Below are positions 44,189-52,014 of a stretch of DNA of 64,000 nt, piece by piece. The stretch is from contig NZ_SORF01000004.1 of the NCBI RefSeq assembly GCF_004366795.1, positions 186,001 through 250,000 of the forward strand, given 5' to 3'. Below the pieces are notes generated by a model, which was given only the letters and a program-made list of their open reading frames with translations, was not told where the DNA came from and did no database searches. Numbering within the stretch: the first letter of the stretch is position 1; the number at the start of each line of letters is the position of its first letter. The position numbers and the translations under genes are program-made. Origin of the DNA: Alicyclobacillus sacchari. GTDB taxonomy: Bacteria > Bacillota > Bacilli > Alicyclobacillales > Alicyclobacillaceae.

Positions 44189-44941
44189 CTAGGTTGCCTT
44201 TACAACATGCCCGCCGAGCATCGAGACGCGCTCCTGGAGCGGATTACCTACTATCCACAGCAATGTACATCCCTCATCGCGAGCCTTGAAATGTACAAAT
44301 GGCCGATGCATCGCGCGAACGGCGAGGCACTGTCCGGCTTGGGCATATCCTTTCGGTGTCGACAATCCCCCGTGCAACAGGTAAGCCAGGCCCACGCCCT
44401 GCAAGATCGGCTTGGCTTCTGCACAAGGTTTTATCCTGTAAACGGATACCGACGCCGCGCAAGCGAGCGAAATCGACGACGAATCGCCAGCAAGTTGCAC
44501 AAAACTTCCCCAATCTGTCTCGTGCGCCGTACATGCCTGTCGTCGATAGATTTTGGCAAATCCACGGTCACTCCGAACAACATCAGGTATATTGAACCAT
44601 ATTTGGATAACACGACATCGCAAGACTGGCAGTTCTGCGTGAACAAACCCTGCTCCCGCGAACAGATAGTGCACGTCTCCGGGATTTAATATGTCGTCGT
44701 GCCCGGATTCATCCGTATGGCGAACGCGTCCGTCAACGGTCAGCGTCAGTTTCTCAAACCCACTGTGCAAATGCGAAGGAAAGCCATGCCCATTCATGTC
44801 GATATCGTCAATGAGCAAGAGCGGATCGAACGGTGGCACATCGCAATCGCTAGGGGCCAGCACTCGTGTCAGCCTAAGCCCTTCGCCGAGATCCACCCGC
44901 TCGCCGCAATCGATGTCCATCCACAACGTCCGATCCACCAT
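44189..44941 (-). CDS. Pirin-like cupin protein
   Basis: A 250-residue protein with an N-terminal cupin resembling pirin: PPFDPLLLIDDIDM, GFPSHLHSGFEKLTLTVDGRVRHTD and NPGDVHYLFAGAGFVHAE contain the two His and the His/Glu that bind iron in pirins. The C-terminal half is divergent. It starts 15 bp after the DUF1641 stop and is probably in the formate dehydrogenase operon. Its function there is unknown; pirins bind metal and some degrade quercetin-like compounds. A GTG start 4 codons earlier is possible. Confidence 0.7.
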   Translation of the reverse strand: MVDRTLWMDIDCGERVDLGEGLRLTRVLAPSDCDVPPFDPLLLIDDIDMNGHGFPSHLHSGFEKLTLTVDGRVRHTDESGHDDILNPGDVHYLFAGAGFVHAELPVLRCRVIQIWFNIPDVVRSDRGFAKIYRRQACTAHETDWGSFVQLAGDSSSISLACAASVSVYRIKPCAEAKPILQGVGLAYLLHGGLSTPKGYAQAGQCLAVRAMHRPFVHFKARDEGCTLLWIVGNPLQERVSMLGGHVVKAT

Positions 44942-44956
44942 CCCTATGCCCACTTC

Positions 44957-45484
44957 TTATTTTGGCAACCCGGCTTCGCGCAGCGCTTCACCCATACCGG
45001 CCAAAAATTCGAACAGGTAACCAATGGCGGTATTCACACTTGGATCCTGTAGTTTGGCCAGGATGTCGTAAATCCCGATCGGGCGTGAATTGCCCTGCGC
45101 ACGACGGTTGACTTCCTCGCTTTTCAGTCCGGCTCGCTTGACACCCGCATCCAACGCGGTGAACAACGTAGAAACGCTGTTCGAATCGAGCTTGCCCACC
45201 CATTGCAACAAAGTGACCGCCGTTTGTAAAGCCGAAATTCCACTGGACGTGTGCAGCACGTCGACCCCGCGCGCCAACACGCGGTCACCTCGCTCTACCA
45301 GAGCGGTGAGAAGCGGAAGCAGACCTTTCTCCTCTAATGCCCCAAGCAATCGCAATCCCGCGATCACGCCTTCTTCGTCAGCAGCCAGGTGCGCAGCGAC
45401 GCGCTCGAGTGAAGCTGCTCGTGACTGTAGCGGGTCCGGCTGCGTGCGTTGTATAGACGTAATCGGCTCGCCCATCTGTACCAT
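44957..45484 (-). CDS. DUF1641 protein, formate dehydrogenase partner
   Basis: A 175-residue helical protein of the DUF1641 family, like YrhD and YjgD, which sit beside the FdhF-type genes in Bacillus. Seen here are the long amphipathic helices ADEEGVIAGLRLLGALEEKG and GIYDILAKLQDPSVNTAIGY and the LEFLAGMGEAL-like end. It lies 17 bp after the formate dehydrogenase stop and is co-transcribed. Recent Bacillus work suggests these proteins support the Mo enzyme, but the exact role is unsettled. Confidence 0.8.
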   Translation of the reverse strand: MVQMGEPITSIQRTQPDPLQSRAASLERVAAHLAADEEGVIAGLRLLGALEEKGLLPLLTALVERGDRVLARGVDVLHTSSGISALQTAVTLLQWVGKLDSNSVSTLFTALDAGVKRAGLKSEEVNRRAQGNSRPIGIYDILAKLQDPSVNTAIGYLFEFLAGMGEALREAGLPK

Positions 45485-45501
45485 CGTCCTTTCTGCCCGG
45501 A

Positions 45502-48444
45502 TTACAGGCGATTAGTCACAAGCGGTGTATAGTCCGAACGCGCCCACTTCAGTTCGACATTGACGCCTGGCTGTGGATTCGGTTTGCCTAAGCGGAAGTT
45601 CCCCGTCTTCATCGGCGATTCCCCGCTTTCCTCAATAACCTCCATGCGCACACGCATCTCCTTGTAAGCCGGAGTGTACGTCACCGTGTCGTGATCGCTT
45701 GACGTCAGCAGGTTCACCGTTTCCTCATCGCGGCGCGACAACAGCGGAAGATAGATGTGGTTGCCTGCGACGCGATCCGTCACAACCACGCGCACTTTGA
45801 CACGTCCGTAAGGCGAGATGAGGCGGACAAGTGCGCCGTCGCTGATCTTGCGATCCGCAGCCAAGGCGGGCGATATCTCGACGTATGTTTCTGGTACTTT
45901 CGCATCAATTCCAGGCACGCGGCTGGTCATGTTGCCTTCATGAAAATGCTCAAGCAGGCGGCCGTTGTTCAATTCGAGATCGTATTCTTCAGCAACTGCG
46001 ATCGGCGGTGTCCAAGCAACCGGATACAATCGTGCTTTTTTGTCTGGAAATGCGAAACCATCGAGGTACAACAGCGGCGTGTCCGTGCCGTCCGCTGCGA
46101 CCGGCCACTGCAAACTTTGATAGCCTTCGAGCCGATCATACGTAGCGCCTTTGAACAGCTCGGTGAGGCCACAAGCCTCCTCGAAGATTTCCTGCGGCGA
46201 CGTATAGCTCCAATTGGCACCGAATCGATTCGCGATAAGCTGAATCAATTCCCAGTCCGGCTTGGCTTGGCCGAGCGGTTCGAGAACGCGATACAGGCGC
46301 TGGATCCTGCGCTCCGTGTTCGTGAACGTTCCTTCCTTTTCTAAACTTGGGCACGCAGGTAAAATGACATCCGCAAACTGGGCCGTCTTACTGAAGAACA
46401 CGTCCTGTACAACAAAGAAGTCAAGTTTTGTGAAAGCCTCCTGGACATAGTTTGCATTGGAATCGACGACTGCCATATCTTCACCGACAAGATACAGGGC
46501 CTTGAGCTTACCCTCGTGAATGGCGTCGACCATCTGGTGATTGTTGAGGCCAGGCGTGATCGGCAAGGGCGTTTGCCACGCCTGCTCATACTTGCGCCGA
46601 ATTTCCTCATTGGCCACCGATTCATAACCAGGCAAAAATGTCGGTGCGCATCCCATATCGCCAGCGCCTTGTACATTGTTGTGCCCGCGCAGGGGATACG
46701 CGCCTGTGCCAGGCCGCGCAACATTGCCAGTTACCAAGAGCAAGTTGCAAATGGCCGTGCTCGTATCGGATCCACCCACATGTTGTGTCACGCCCATCGC
46801 CCAACAGACACAAACCCGCTCGGACGCCATGATCATCTCGGCGATGCGAACCAGTTCTTCCTCCCTTACACCACAAACTTCACTTGCATACGCGATCGTA
46901 AACTTTTCAAGCGATTGCGCATACTCCTGAAAGCCATTCACGCGATCGCGCAGGAAACGTTCATCGTGCTTCCCCTGATCGATGATGTACTTCGTGACGG
47001 CAGACAACCATACGAGATCCGTACCCTGGCGCGGTTGCAAGAATAGATTGGCGCGTTCCGCCATGATGTTGCGGCGCACATCAGCGACGATCAGCTTTTG
47101 CCCCCGCTTCTTCTGGGCACGGCGCAGGCGCGTCGATAGTACCGGGTGCGCTTCGGCTGGATTGGCACCGACAATGATGACGAGATCGGCCAGTTCCAGG
47201 TCCCGGATGGATCCGGTATCGCCGCCGAGCCCCATCGTCCTGCGCAAGGCTTCAGTGGCTGGGGATTGACAATAGCGCGAACAGTTATCGATGTTGTTGG
47301 TGAACATCACGGAACGCGCCAGCTTTTGCATCAAGTAATTTTCCTCGTTGGTCGACTTGGATGAAGCGATAAACGCGACAGCGTCGTGACCGTCCCGGGC
47401 TTGGATCTCTTTGATCCGTCGCTCAATCACGTCCAGCGCCTCGTCCAAGGTTACAGGATAAAAGGCATCGCCACGGCGGACGAGCGGCTCGACGATACGC
47501 TCGTCGCTGTTGACAAAATCCCAGCCAAACTTGCCTTTGACACACGTGGAAATTTGGTTCGCTGGGGCTTGCATTTGCGGCTCGACCTTGAGGATGTCGC
47601 GGCCCTTTGTCCATACGTCAAAGGAACAACCCACGCCACAGTAGGTACAAACTGTCTTGGTTTTGCGGATACGGGCTTCCCGCAGCTCCGCTTCGATTTC
47701 CGAAATCGCGAAAATCGACGAGTAACCAGGTTCGACCTGCTTGGTAATATCGATCATTTTGCTCAAAGTACCCGTTTCGATCCCGGTCAGGTAGCCTGCC
47801 TCGCCGAGCATCGACTTTTCCATCAATGCATTGCATGGGCAGACGGTCACACAGTGGCCGCACGAAACACAGGACGATTCGTTGATGGGGACATCATCGT
47901 CCCAAATGACACGGGGTTGCGCTCGATTCCAGTCAATCGAGAGGACTTCGCTCACCTGCAGGTTCTGACAAGCCTCAACACAGCGGCCACACAAAATGCA
48001 CTGGTTTGGATCATAGCGATAGAACGGGTTGCTCATGTCGACTTCATAGGGCTTTGGCGTAAAAGGATACGCCTGATGGTCAATGCCCATGTCCATGACG
48101 GTGTTGTGCAGGGTGCAATTCCCGTTGTTGTTGTCGCAAACCGTGCAATACAAGTCATGGTTCTTTAACACGCGATCCATTGCTTCTTTGCGCGCATGAC
48201 GAGCAGCCACCGACTTGGTTCGAATCTCCATCTCGGGTTGAACGCGCGTGGCACAGGCCCGAACCAACTGACCATCCACCTGCGCAATACAGGTATCACA
48301 CGTTTCAATGGGGCCAAGTGCAGGATGATAACACACGTGTGGATGATCCATCCCGGTATCGAGGATGACGTCTAAAACAGAAGCCTCAGACGGTACCCAG
48401 TGATCCCGATCGTCAATGACGACGTGAACGAGCTCTTCCTTCAC
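45502..48444 (-). CDS. fdhF: Formate dehydrogenase, large fused subunit (YrhE/YjgC-type)
   Basis: Molybdopterin oxidoreductase oxidising formate to CO2, 980 residues. N-terminal [2Fe-2S] domain (Cys38, Cys49, Cys52, Cys64), an NADH-dehydrogenase G-type segment (YCTVCDNNNGNC), two 4Fe-4S clusters (CILCGRCVEAC, CVSCGHCVTVC), then the Mo domain with its own 4Fe-4S site (CTYCGVGC). The Mo ligand position is Cys393 in CSRYCQSP, so this is a Cys enzyme, not selenocysteine. The usual following His is Gln394, as in the Bacillus and Staphylococcus relatives. GTG start with AAGGAGG 8 nt upstream. The DUF1641 gene follows. Confidence 0.92.
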   Translation of the reverse strand: MKEELVHVVIDDRDHWVPSEASVLDVILDTGMDHPHVCYHPALGPIETCDTCIAQVDGQLVRACATRVQPEMEIRTKSVAARHARKEAMDRVLKNHDLYCTVCDNNNGNCTLHNTVMDMGIDHQAYPFTPKPYEVDMSNPFYRYDPNQCILCGRCVEACQNLQVSEVLSIDWNRAQPRVIWDDDVPINESSCVSCGHCVTVCPCNALMEKSMLGEAGYLTGIETGTLSKMIDITKQVEPGYSSIFAISEIEAELREARIRKTKTVCTYCGVGCSFDVWTKGRDILKVEPQMQAPANQISTCVKGKFGWDFVNSDERIVEPLVRRGDAFYPVTLDEALDVIERRIKEIQARDGHDAVAFIASSKSTNEENYLMQKLARSVMFTNNIDNCSRYCQSPATEALRRTMGLGGDTGSIRDLELADLVIIVGANPAEAHPVLSTRLRRAQKKRGQKLIVADVRRNIMAERANLFLQPRQGTDLVWLSAVTKYIIDQGKHDERFLRDRVNGFQEYAQSLEKFTIAYASEVCGVREEELVRIAEMIMASERVCVCWAMGVTQHVGGSDTSTAICNLLLVTGNVARPGTGAYPLRGHNNVQGAGDMGCAPTFLPGYESVANEEIRRKYEQAWQTPLPITPGLNNHQMVDAIHEGKLKALYLVGEDMAVVDSNANYVQEAFTKLDFFVVQDVFFSKTAQFADVILPACPSLEKEGTFTNTERRIQRLYRVLEPLGQAKPDWELIQLIANRFGANWSYTSPQEIFEEACGLTELFKGATYDRLEGYQSLQWPVAADGTDTPLLYLDGFAFPDKKARLYPVAWTPPIAVAEEYDLELNNGRLLEHFHEGNMTSRVPGIDAKVPETYVEISPALAADRKISDGALVRLISPYGRVKVRVVVTDRVAGNHIYLPLLSRRDEETVNLLTSSDHDTVTYTPAYKEMRVRMEVIEESGESPMKTGNFRLGKPNPQPGVNVELKWARSDYTPLVTNRL

Positions 48445-48489
48445 GGCTATGACCTCCTTGTTTCAATCGCGAACAGCGTGGTGACTCAT

Positions 48490-48535
48490 CGAGGAAAGAA
48501 CAAGAAACCGCGCCAAAGTGTTCCCTGGCGCGGTT
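48490..48535 (-). terminator. Terminator between formate transporter and formate dehydrogenase genes
   Basis: On the minus strand AACCGCGCCA and TGGCGCGGTT arms are followed by TCTTGTTCTTT. It lies after the transporter stop and before the fdhF start, so it either ends the transporter message or lowers readthrough into fdhF. Confidence 0.75.
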
Positions 48536-48560
48536 GCGACCAAGAAGCTCGATGGGCTGG

Positions 48561-49355
48561 TCAGCCCGTCGTGGTATCTCCGGCTTTCCGCATATACACC
48601 AAGAAGTATGCCGTCGCCGTAAACAGCCAACCGCCAATGGCATTTCCAATAAATGCGCCAATCCACTCGACGATGATTTGGCCCCACGAGATGGGAGCCC
48701 CGACCCACAAACCTGCCGGCAACACAAACATATTCGCAACCACGTGTTGAAAGCCGATCGCGACAAAGGTCATGATGGGAAACCAGATGGCGAGAATCTT
48801 ACCGCCAATGTCCTTCGCGCCATAGGCCATCCATACGGCAAGACAGACCAGCCAGTTACACCCGATGGCGGACAAGATGGTCGGACCAAACGGCAATTTC
48901 GCCTTTGCGGTGGCCAGTGCTATGACTGTGGTTTTAAACGGATCTTCCGTGAGTAAGTGCACGCCAATGCCGAAAACCCCGGCGACGAACAGCGAGCCAA
49001 TGAGGTTGCCAATCAGTACCCAGAACCAGTTGTAAACCAGTCCGCTAAAGCCAATTTTCTTGGCATGCAGTGCCAGAGGCAGTGTCATCATGTTGCCTGT
49101 CAAAAGCTCTGCACCCGCAATGACGACCAGCATCAGGCCGACAGGGAATACGGCGCCGCCGAGCAGACTCTTGATGGATGCCAGGTTGTCCGGCAGGCTC
49201 GCAGTCACGCGAATGTCCACCAAGAATCCGAGCGCGATGAACGCCCCTGCCAGAAAGCCAAGAATCAACAGTTTCCACCATGATTGTTTCGCCTTGTCGT
49301 GGCCGATGGATGCAGCCGTTTGGGCGATTTCCGCCGGACTCAAAAAATTGCTCAT
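48561..49355 (-). CDS. Formate/nitrite transporter (FNT family)
   Basis: Pentameric channel for formate or nitrite, 264 residues with six membrane segments. FNT features are PAEIAQTAASIGHDKA near the start, the FAGAFIALGF-type helix (FLAGAFIALGF), GAELLTGNMMTLPLA, and the CNWLVCLAVWMAYGAKDIGGKI segment with the paired Asn/Cys. The nearby formate dehydrogenase argues for formate. GGTGG precedes ATG 49355. It is transcribed toward fdhF, with a terminator between, and has a long leader with a further hairpin upstream. Confidence 0.9.
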   Translation of the reverse strand: MSNFLSPAEIAQTAASIGHDKAKQSWWKLLILGFLAGAFIALGFLVDIRVTASLPDNLASIKSLLGGAVFPVGLMLVVIAGAELLTGNMMTLPLALHAKKIGFSGLVYNWFWVLIGNLIGSLFVAGVFGIGVHLLTEDPFKTTVIALATAKAKLPFGPTILSAIGCNWLVCLAVWMAYGAKDIGGKILAIWFPIMTFVAIGFQHVVANMFVLPAGLWVGAPISWGQIIVEWIGAFIGNAIGGWLFTATAYFLVYMRKAGDTTTG

Positions 49356-49475
49356 TGCAATTCCACCTTTCTTCGTTTTCTTCAATGCTCAATCGCGCAT
49401 GGACAGCCATAGGATGCTTCAATTCGTCCGGAAAATGAAAAATCATGACGGCATTCCATCAAAGCCAAACAACAC

Positions 49476-49517
49476 AAAAAAGGCACAAATCTCCTGCTAG
49501 AGCAGTCAACTTGTGCC
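49476..49517 (-). terminator. Intrinsic terminator in the leader of the formate transporter gene
   Basis: On the minus strand GGCACAA and TTGTGCC arms enclose an inner CTGCT/AGCAG helix and are followed by TTTTTTG. It is 120 nt before the transporter start and 170 nt after the DUF2294 stop. A candidate extended -10 (TGCTATTAT, 49612-49620) lies between DUF2294 and this terminator, which would make it an attenuator. Confidence 0.75.
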
Positions 49518-49611
49518 GATGTGTTTGCCTGCAGTTCCTACAGGCCTACCATACAAGCATTGAGCATCTTGTAGCGCGCACACTCACATGAATGCGCTCG
49601 CCACATAACAT

Positions 49612-49620
49612 ATAATAGCA
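49612..49620 (-). promoter_or_regulatory. Extended -10 promoter in the formate transporter leader
   Basis: TGCTATTAT on the minus strand, with only a weak -35. It would give a leader of about 250 nt that includes two short hairpins (49552-49573 and 49527-49545) and the terminator at 49476-49517. Confidence 0.4.
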
Positions 49621-49685
49621 CAACCCACGCATGAAAGCGAATTCAAGATAAATGTTTGAATAGACGTGATAGAGGCAAGCGATAC

Positions 49686-50072
49686 TTACGCATCTTCTGC
49701 TTCATTTGGGCACGACTGTACACCTTGCCCAATCGGCCTTTCAAAAATAAAGACGGAAACCCCCATGTCCTCTGCAACTTTGAAATCGGAAAACAAATAC
49801 AGCATCTTTGAGCCCACCAGTTCCTCCATGCCCTCCGGAACTTTCTTTGCGTACAATGCCTGGATCATATTCGTGCGCGCCGACCTGACGATTTCGGCGC
49901 CTTCAGGCGTGCGGCTGATGAACTTCTCAGTAGGCGTTAAATTTCCTTGTAGTATCGAGATGGCCATGTTGTCGACAAACACGGTGTGAATGCGCTCCGG
50001 TCCCTTGCCAAAACACTCTTTGCGCACGCGCCGCACAATTTCATTAAACGCTTGCTCTCGGCTCTTCGCCAT
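49686..50072 (-). CDS. DUF2294 protein
   Basis: A 128-residue conserved protein of unknown function. The DUF2294 pattern is seen in FNEIVRRVRKECFGKGPERI, FVDNMAISILQGNLTPTEKF, and the C-terminal DMGVSVFIFER. AGGGGAG is 6 nt upstream of ATG 50072; another ATG two codons earlier is too close. It lies upstream of the formate transporter and is probably linked to it functionally, since both cluster with FdhF-type genes in Bacilli. The C-terminal Cys residue (GVQSCPNEAED) is in a disordered tail. Confidence 0.72.
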   Translation of the reverse strand: MAKSREQAFNEIVRRVRKECFGKGPERIHTVFVDNMAISILQGNLTPTEKFISRTPEGAEIVRSARTNMIQALYAKKVPEGMEELVGSKMLYLFSDFKVAEDMGVSVFIFERPIGQGVQSCPNEAEDA

Positions 50073-50204
50073 GCTCATCTCCCCTGACCTTCAACGCTCA
50101 ACGTCATTGTAGTCGCTTATCTTCGATAAGCCAATAGAATCGATTTGCTGGTCCCTTGGCCATAGCAACCAATTGGCGTACAGTTGCGTCAGGAGGCGAT
50201 AGAC

Positions 50205-51056
50205 ATGGCATCATCGTCAGTGGTCTTTGCGTGTATCACACCACATGGGTTGCCCATTCTCAGAGAGTTGGCCGGCGACGCTCCTAATCTTATGGCCAGG
50301 ACGCGCGAAAGTTTGGAGCAACTCGGAATGGAAATGCGGACTGTAGAAGCCGACGTAATCCTTGTCATCACACCGCACGGCCTGCGGGCGGAACATCAAT
50401 TTACCGTTGCCGCGAGCTCGTATATGGAGGGGGGTTTGTCAGAATTGACGGTTGCCCAGATGGTGGGTGAATCGCGCCCAGATCTGGGACGCCGCGTACA
50501 CATGCGCCGCGCGGTCGATCAAAGGTTTGCAAAGGCCATAGGCGAAGCTGGCAGAGCCGCCGGGATTCCTGTCGCCGTCATCAACTTCGCGACCCAGGCA
50601 GGCGTATTTTCCACACTTCCGCTCGATTGGGGCTCGCTCATCCCTTTATCGTTTATGCCCGACATCCCGATCGTCGTCATCAATTCGGCGCGATCGCGCC
50701 CGTATCATGAGCACATTCAACTCGGCGAACAGATTGCCCAAACCGCGGCTTCTATGGGCCGACGTATCGCCATCATTGCGAGCTGCGATTGGTCACATAC
50801 CCATGACCACAGGGGACCGTACGGCTGGCATGCCGATGCGGCTGTGCTGGATGAGGCGGCGGTGGCTTGTGTGTCACGTGGGGATTTGGAAGAACTGATG
50901 CAAATTTCGGAGGAGACCATCGAACATGCAAAACCTGACGGCATCTGGCAAGCACTCATTCTCGCGGGTGCCGTACCGCCAAACGAACGTCGGCCGCAGT
51001 TGCTGTCCTATGAGCGGCCGACGTACTTTGGCATGATGTGCGCGCGGTTGCGCTGA
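50205..51056 (+). CDS. LigB/MEMO-like extradiol dioxygenase-fold protein
   Basis: A 283-residue protein of the class III extradiol dioxygenase B-subunit (LigB) superfamily. Metal-site candidates are the repeated TPHG histidines (residues about 13 and 57), the CDWSHTHDHRGPYGW segment, and a C-terminal Glu/His region. No A subunit or aromatic degradation gene is near, so it may be a stand-alone relative rather than an aromatic ring-cleavage enzyme. CAGGAGGCG lies 5 nt before ATG. It converges on the next gene with one base between their stop codons. Confidence 0.72.
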   Translation: MASSSVVFACITPHGLPILRELAGDAPNLMARTRESLEQLGMEMRTVEADVILVITPHGLRAEHQFTVAASSYMEGGLSELTVAQMVGESRPDLGRRVHMRRAVDQRFAKAIGEAGRAAGIPVAVINFATQAGVFSTLPLDWGSLIPLSFMPDIPIVVINSARSRPYHEHIQLGEQIAQTAASMGRRIAIIASCDWSHTHDHRGPYGWHADAAVLDEAAVACVSRGDLEELMQISEETIEHAKPDGIWQALILAGAVPPNERRPQLLSYERPTYFGMMCARLR

Positions 51057-51057
51057 C

Positions 51058-51912
51058 TCAGCGCACCATAAAGACTGGATGTTGAATCGTCTTCGACACA
51101 ATCACCGTATCGAGGACTTGGGCAACACGTCCGTTTGCATCCGTCGTGACGAGATGGAACTGACCGGGTGCAGCCAAATGGTAGCGCACCTGTGTGGTGG
51201 TCTGTCCAGGCTGCGGATTGACCGCCACACGATTCAGGTCGGCAGCGGATCGAAACTGCACATGATTCGCCTGGTTGCCGGTGATGACGACATTCCACCC
51301 AGTTGGAATGGAAACCTGTAACCAACCGCCGCTAGCTGGGGCAGCGCCACCTGTGTACGCTCCAGGTGCCGTTACACCGCGGCCATCGGTGAAGGCATTG
51401 GGAGAAGTCGGTGCCGTTACACCACGACCGTCTGTGAACGCGCGCTCTGATGTTGGCGCAGTCACGGCGCGGCCATCGCTGGCTGTCAAATTGGAGCGTG
51501 TGGCGTTTACCTGCGCCGGTGCTGCGGCGTTCAGCAGAACATTCACCGTTTTGGATGCAGCATCAACTTGAACCTGATGCCGGATCGTTCCATATGGAAC
51601 CCTGGCCACAACGCCGGCATCTGGAGATGCCGAGCGAGCACCCGGTGCCATACGCGGATCCAACGCGCCGCCGATGGCGTTGCCGACGTCGGCTACACCG
51701 CGGCCAGCGGCGTTACCAATTGCGGCTGCCCCGCGACCAGCGGCGTTACCGACGTCCGCCAAGCCGCGCCCAACGGCGTTCCCCGTACCCGCGACAAAAC
51801 CCGCAGCCGTATTGGCTGCTTGATTGGCGGTGTTTGCCGGTGTGCCGCACCCTGTCAAGACCGCCAGAGAAACTGCGACACAGGCACTTGCCCAACCGAG
51901 CTTCGCCCTCAT
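51058..51912 (-). CDS. Repeat-rich lipoprotein, possibly cupredoxin-like C-terminus
   Basis: A 284-residue lipoprotein (lipobox LTGC, Cys22). Residues about 25-90 repeat a Gly/Asn/Ala unit (GNAAGRGAAAIGNAAGRGVA), and residues about 140-200 hold three copies of a TDGRGVTAPTS-type unit of about 14 residues. The C-terminal part begins with WLQVSIPTGWNVVITGN, reminiscent of the start of sulfocyanin-type copper proteins. The copper His/Cys set is absent, so copper binding is doubtful. GAGGGAGG precedes ATG. Function unknown. Confidence 0.6.
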   Translation of the reverse strand: MRAKLGWASACVAVSLAVLTGCGTPANTANQAANTAAGFVAGTGNAVGRGLADVGNAAGRGAAAIGNAAGRGVADVGNAIGGALDPRMAPGARSASPDAGVVARVPYGTIRHQVQVDAASKTVNVLLNAAAPAQVNATRSNLTASDGRAVTAPTSERAFTDGRGVTAPTSPNAFTDGRGVTAPGAYTGGAAPASGGWLQVSIPTGWNVVITGNQANHVQFRSAADLNRVAVNPQPGQTTTQVRYHLAAPGQFHLVTTDANGRVAQVLDTVIVSKTIQHPVFMVR

Positions 51913-52014
51913 CAGATATGCGCCTCCCTCTTGAAGGTGTCGAATCATTGTCCCCCTCGTCGAGTCGGCGCTATCCTCTCCGTACAGCGGTACCTTCTGG
52001 ACAAACTTTCTTCT

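Noticed and set aside
47260-47275. Selenocysteine at the formate dehydrogenase active site
   Set aside because: The codon is TGT (Cys393), and no in-frame TGA or SECIS-like hairpin is needed.
47386-48168. Plus-strand frame inside fdhF
   Set aside because: Antisense to iron-sulfur and Mo-binding motifs of FdhF; no ribosome binding site.
49476-49605. Named riboswitch (molybdenum cofactor, ZTP, THF or c-di-GMP) before the formate transporter
   Set aside because: I could not match the conserved cores of these classes. Only hairpins plus a terminator are supported.
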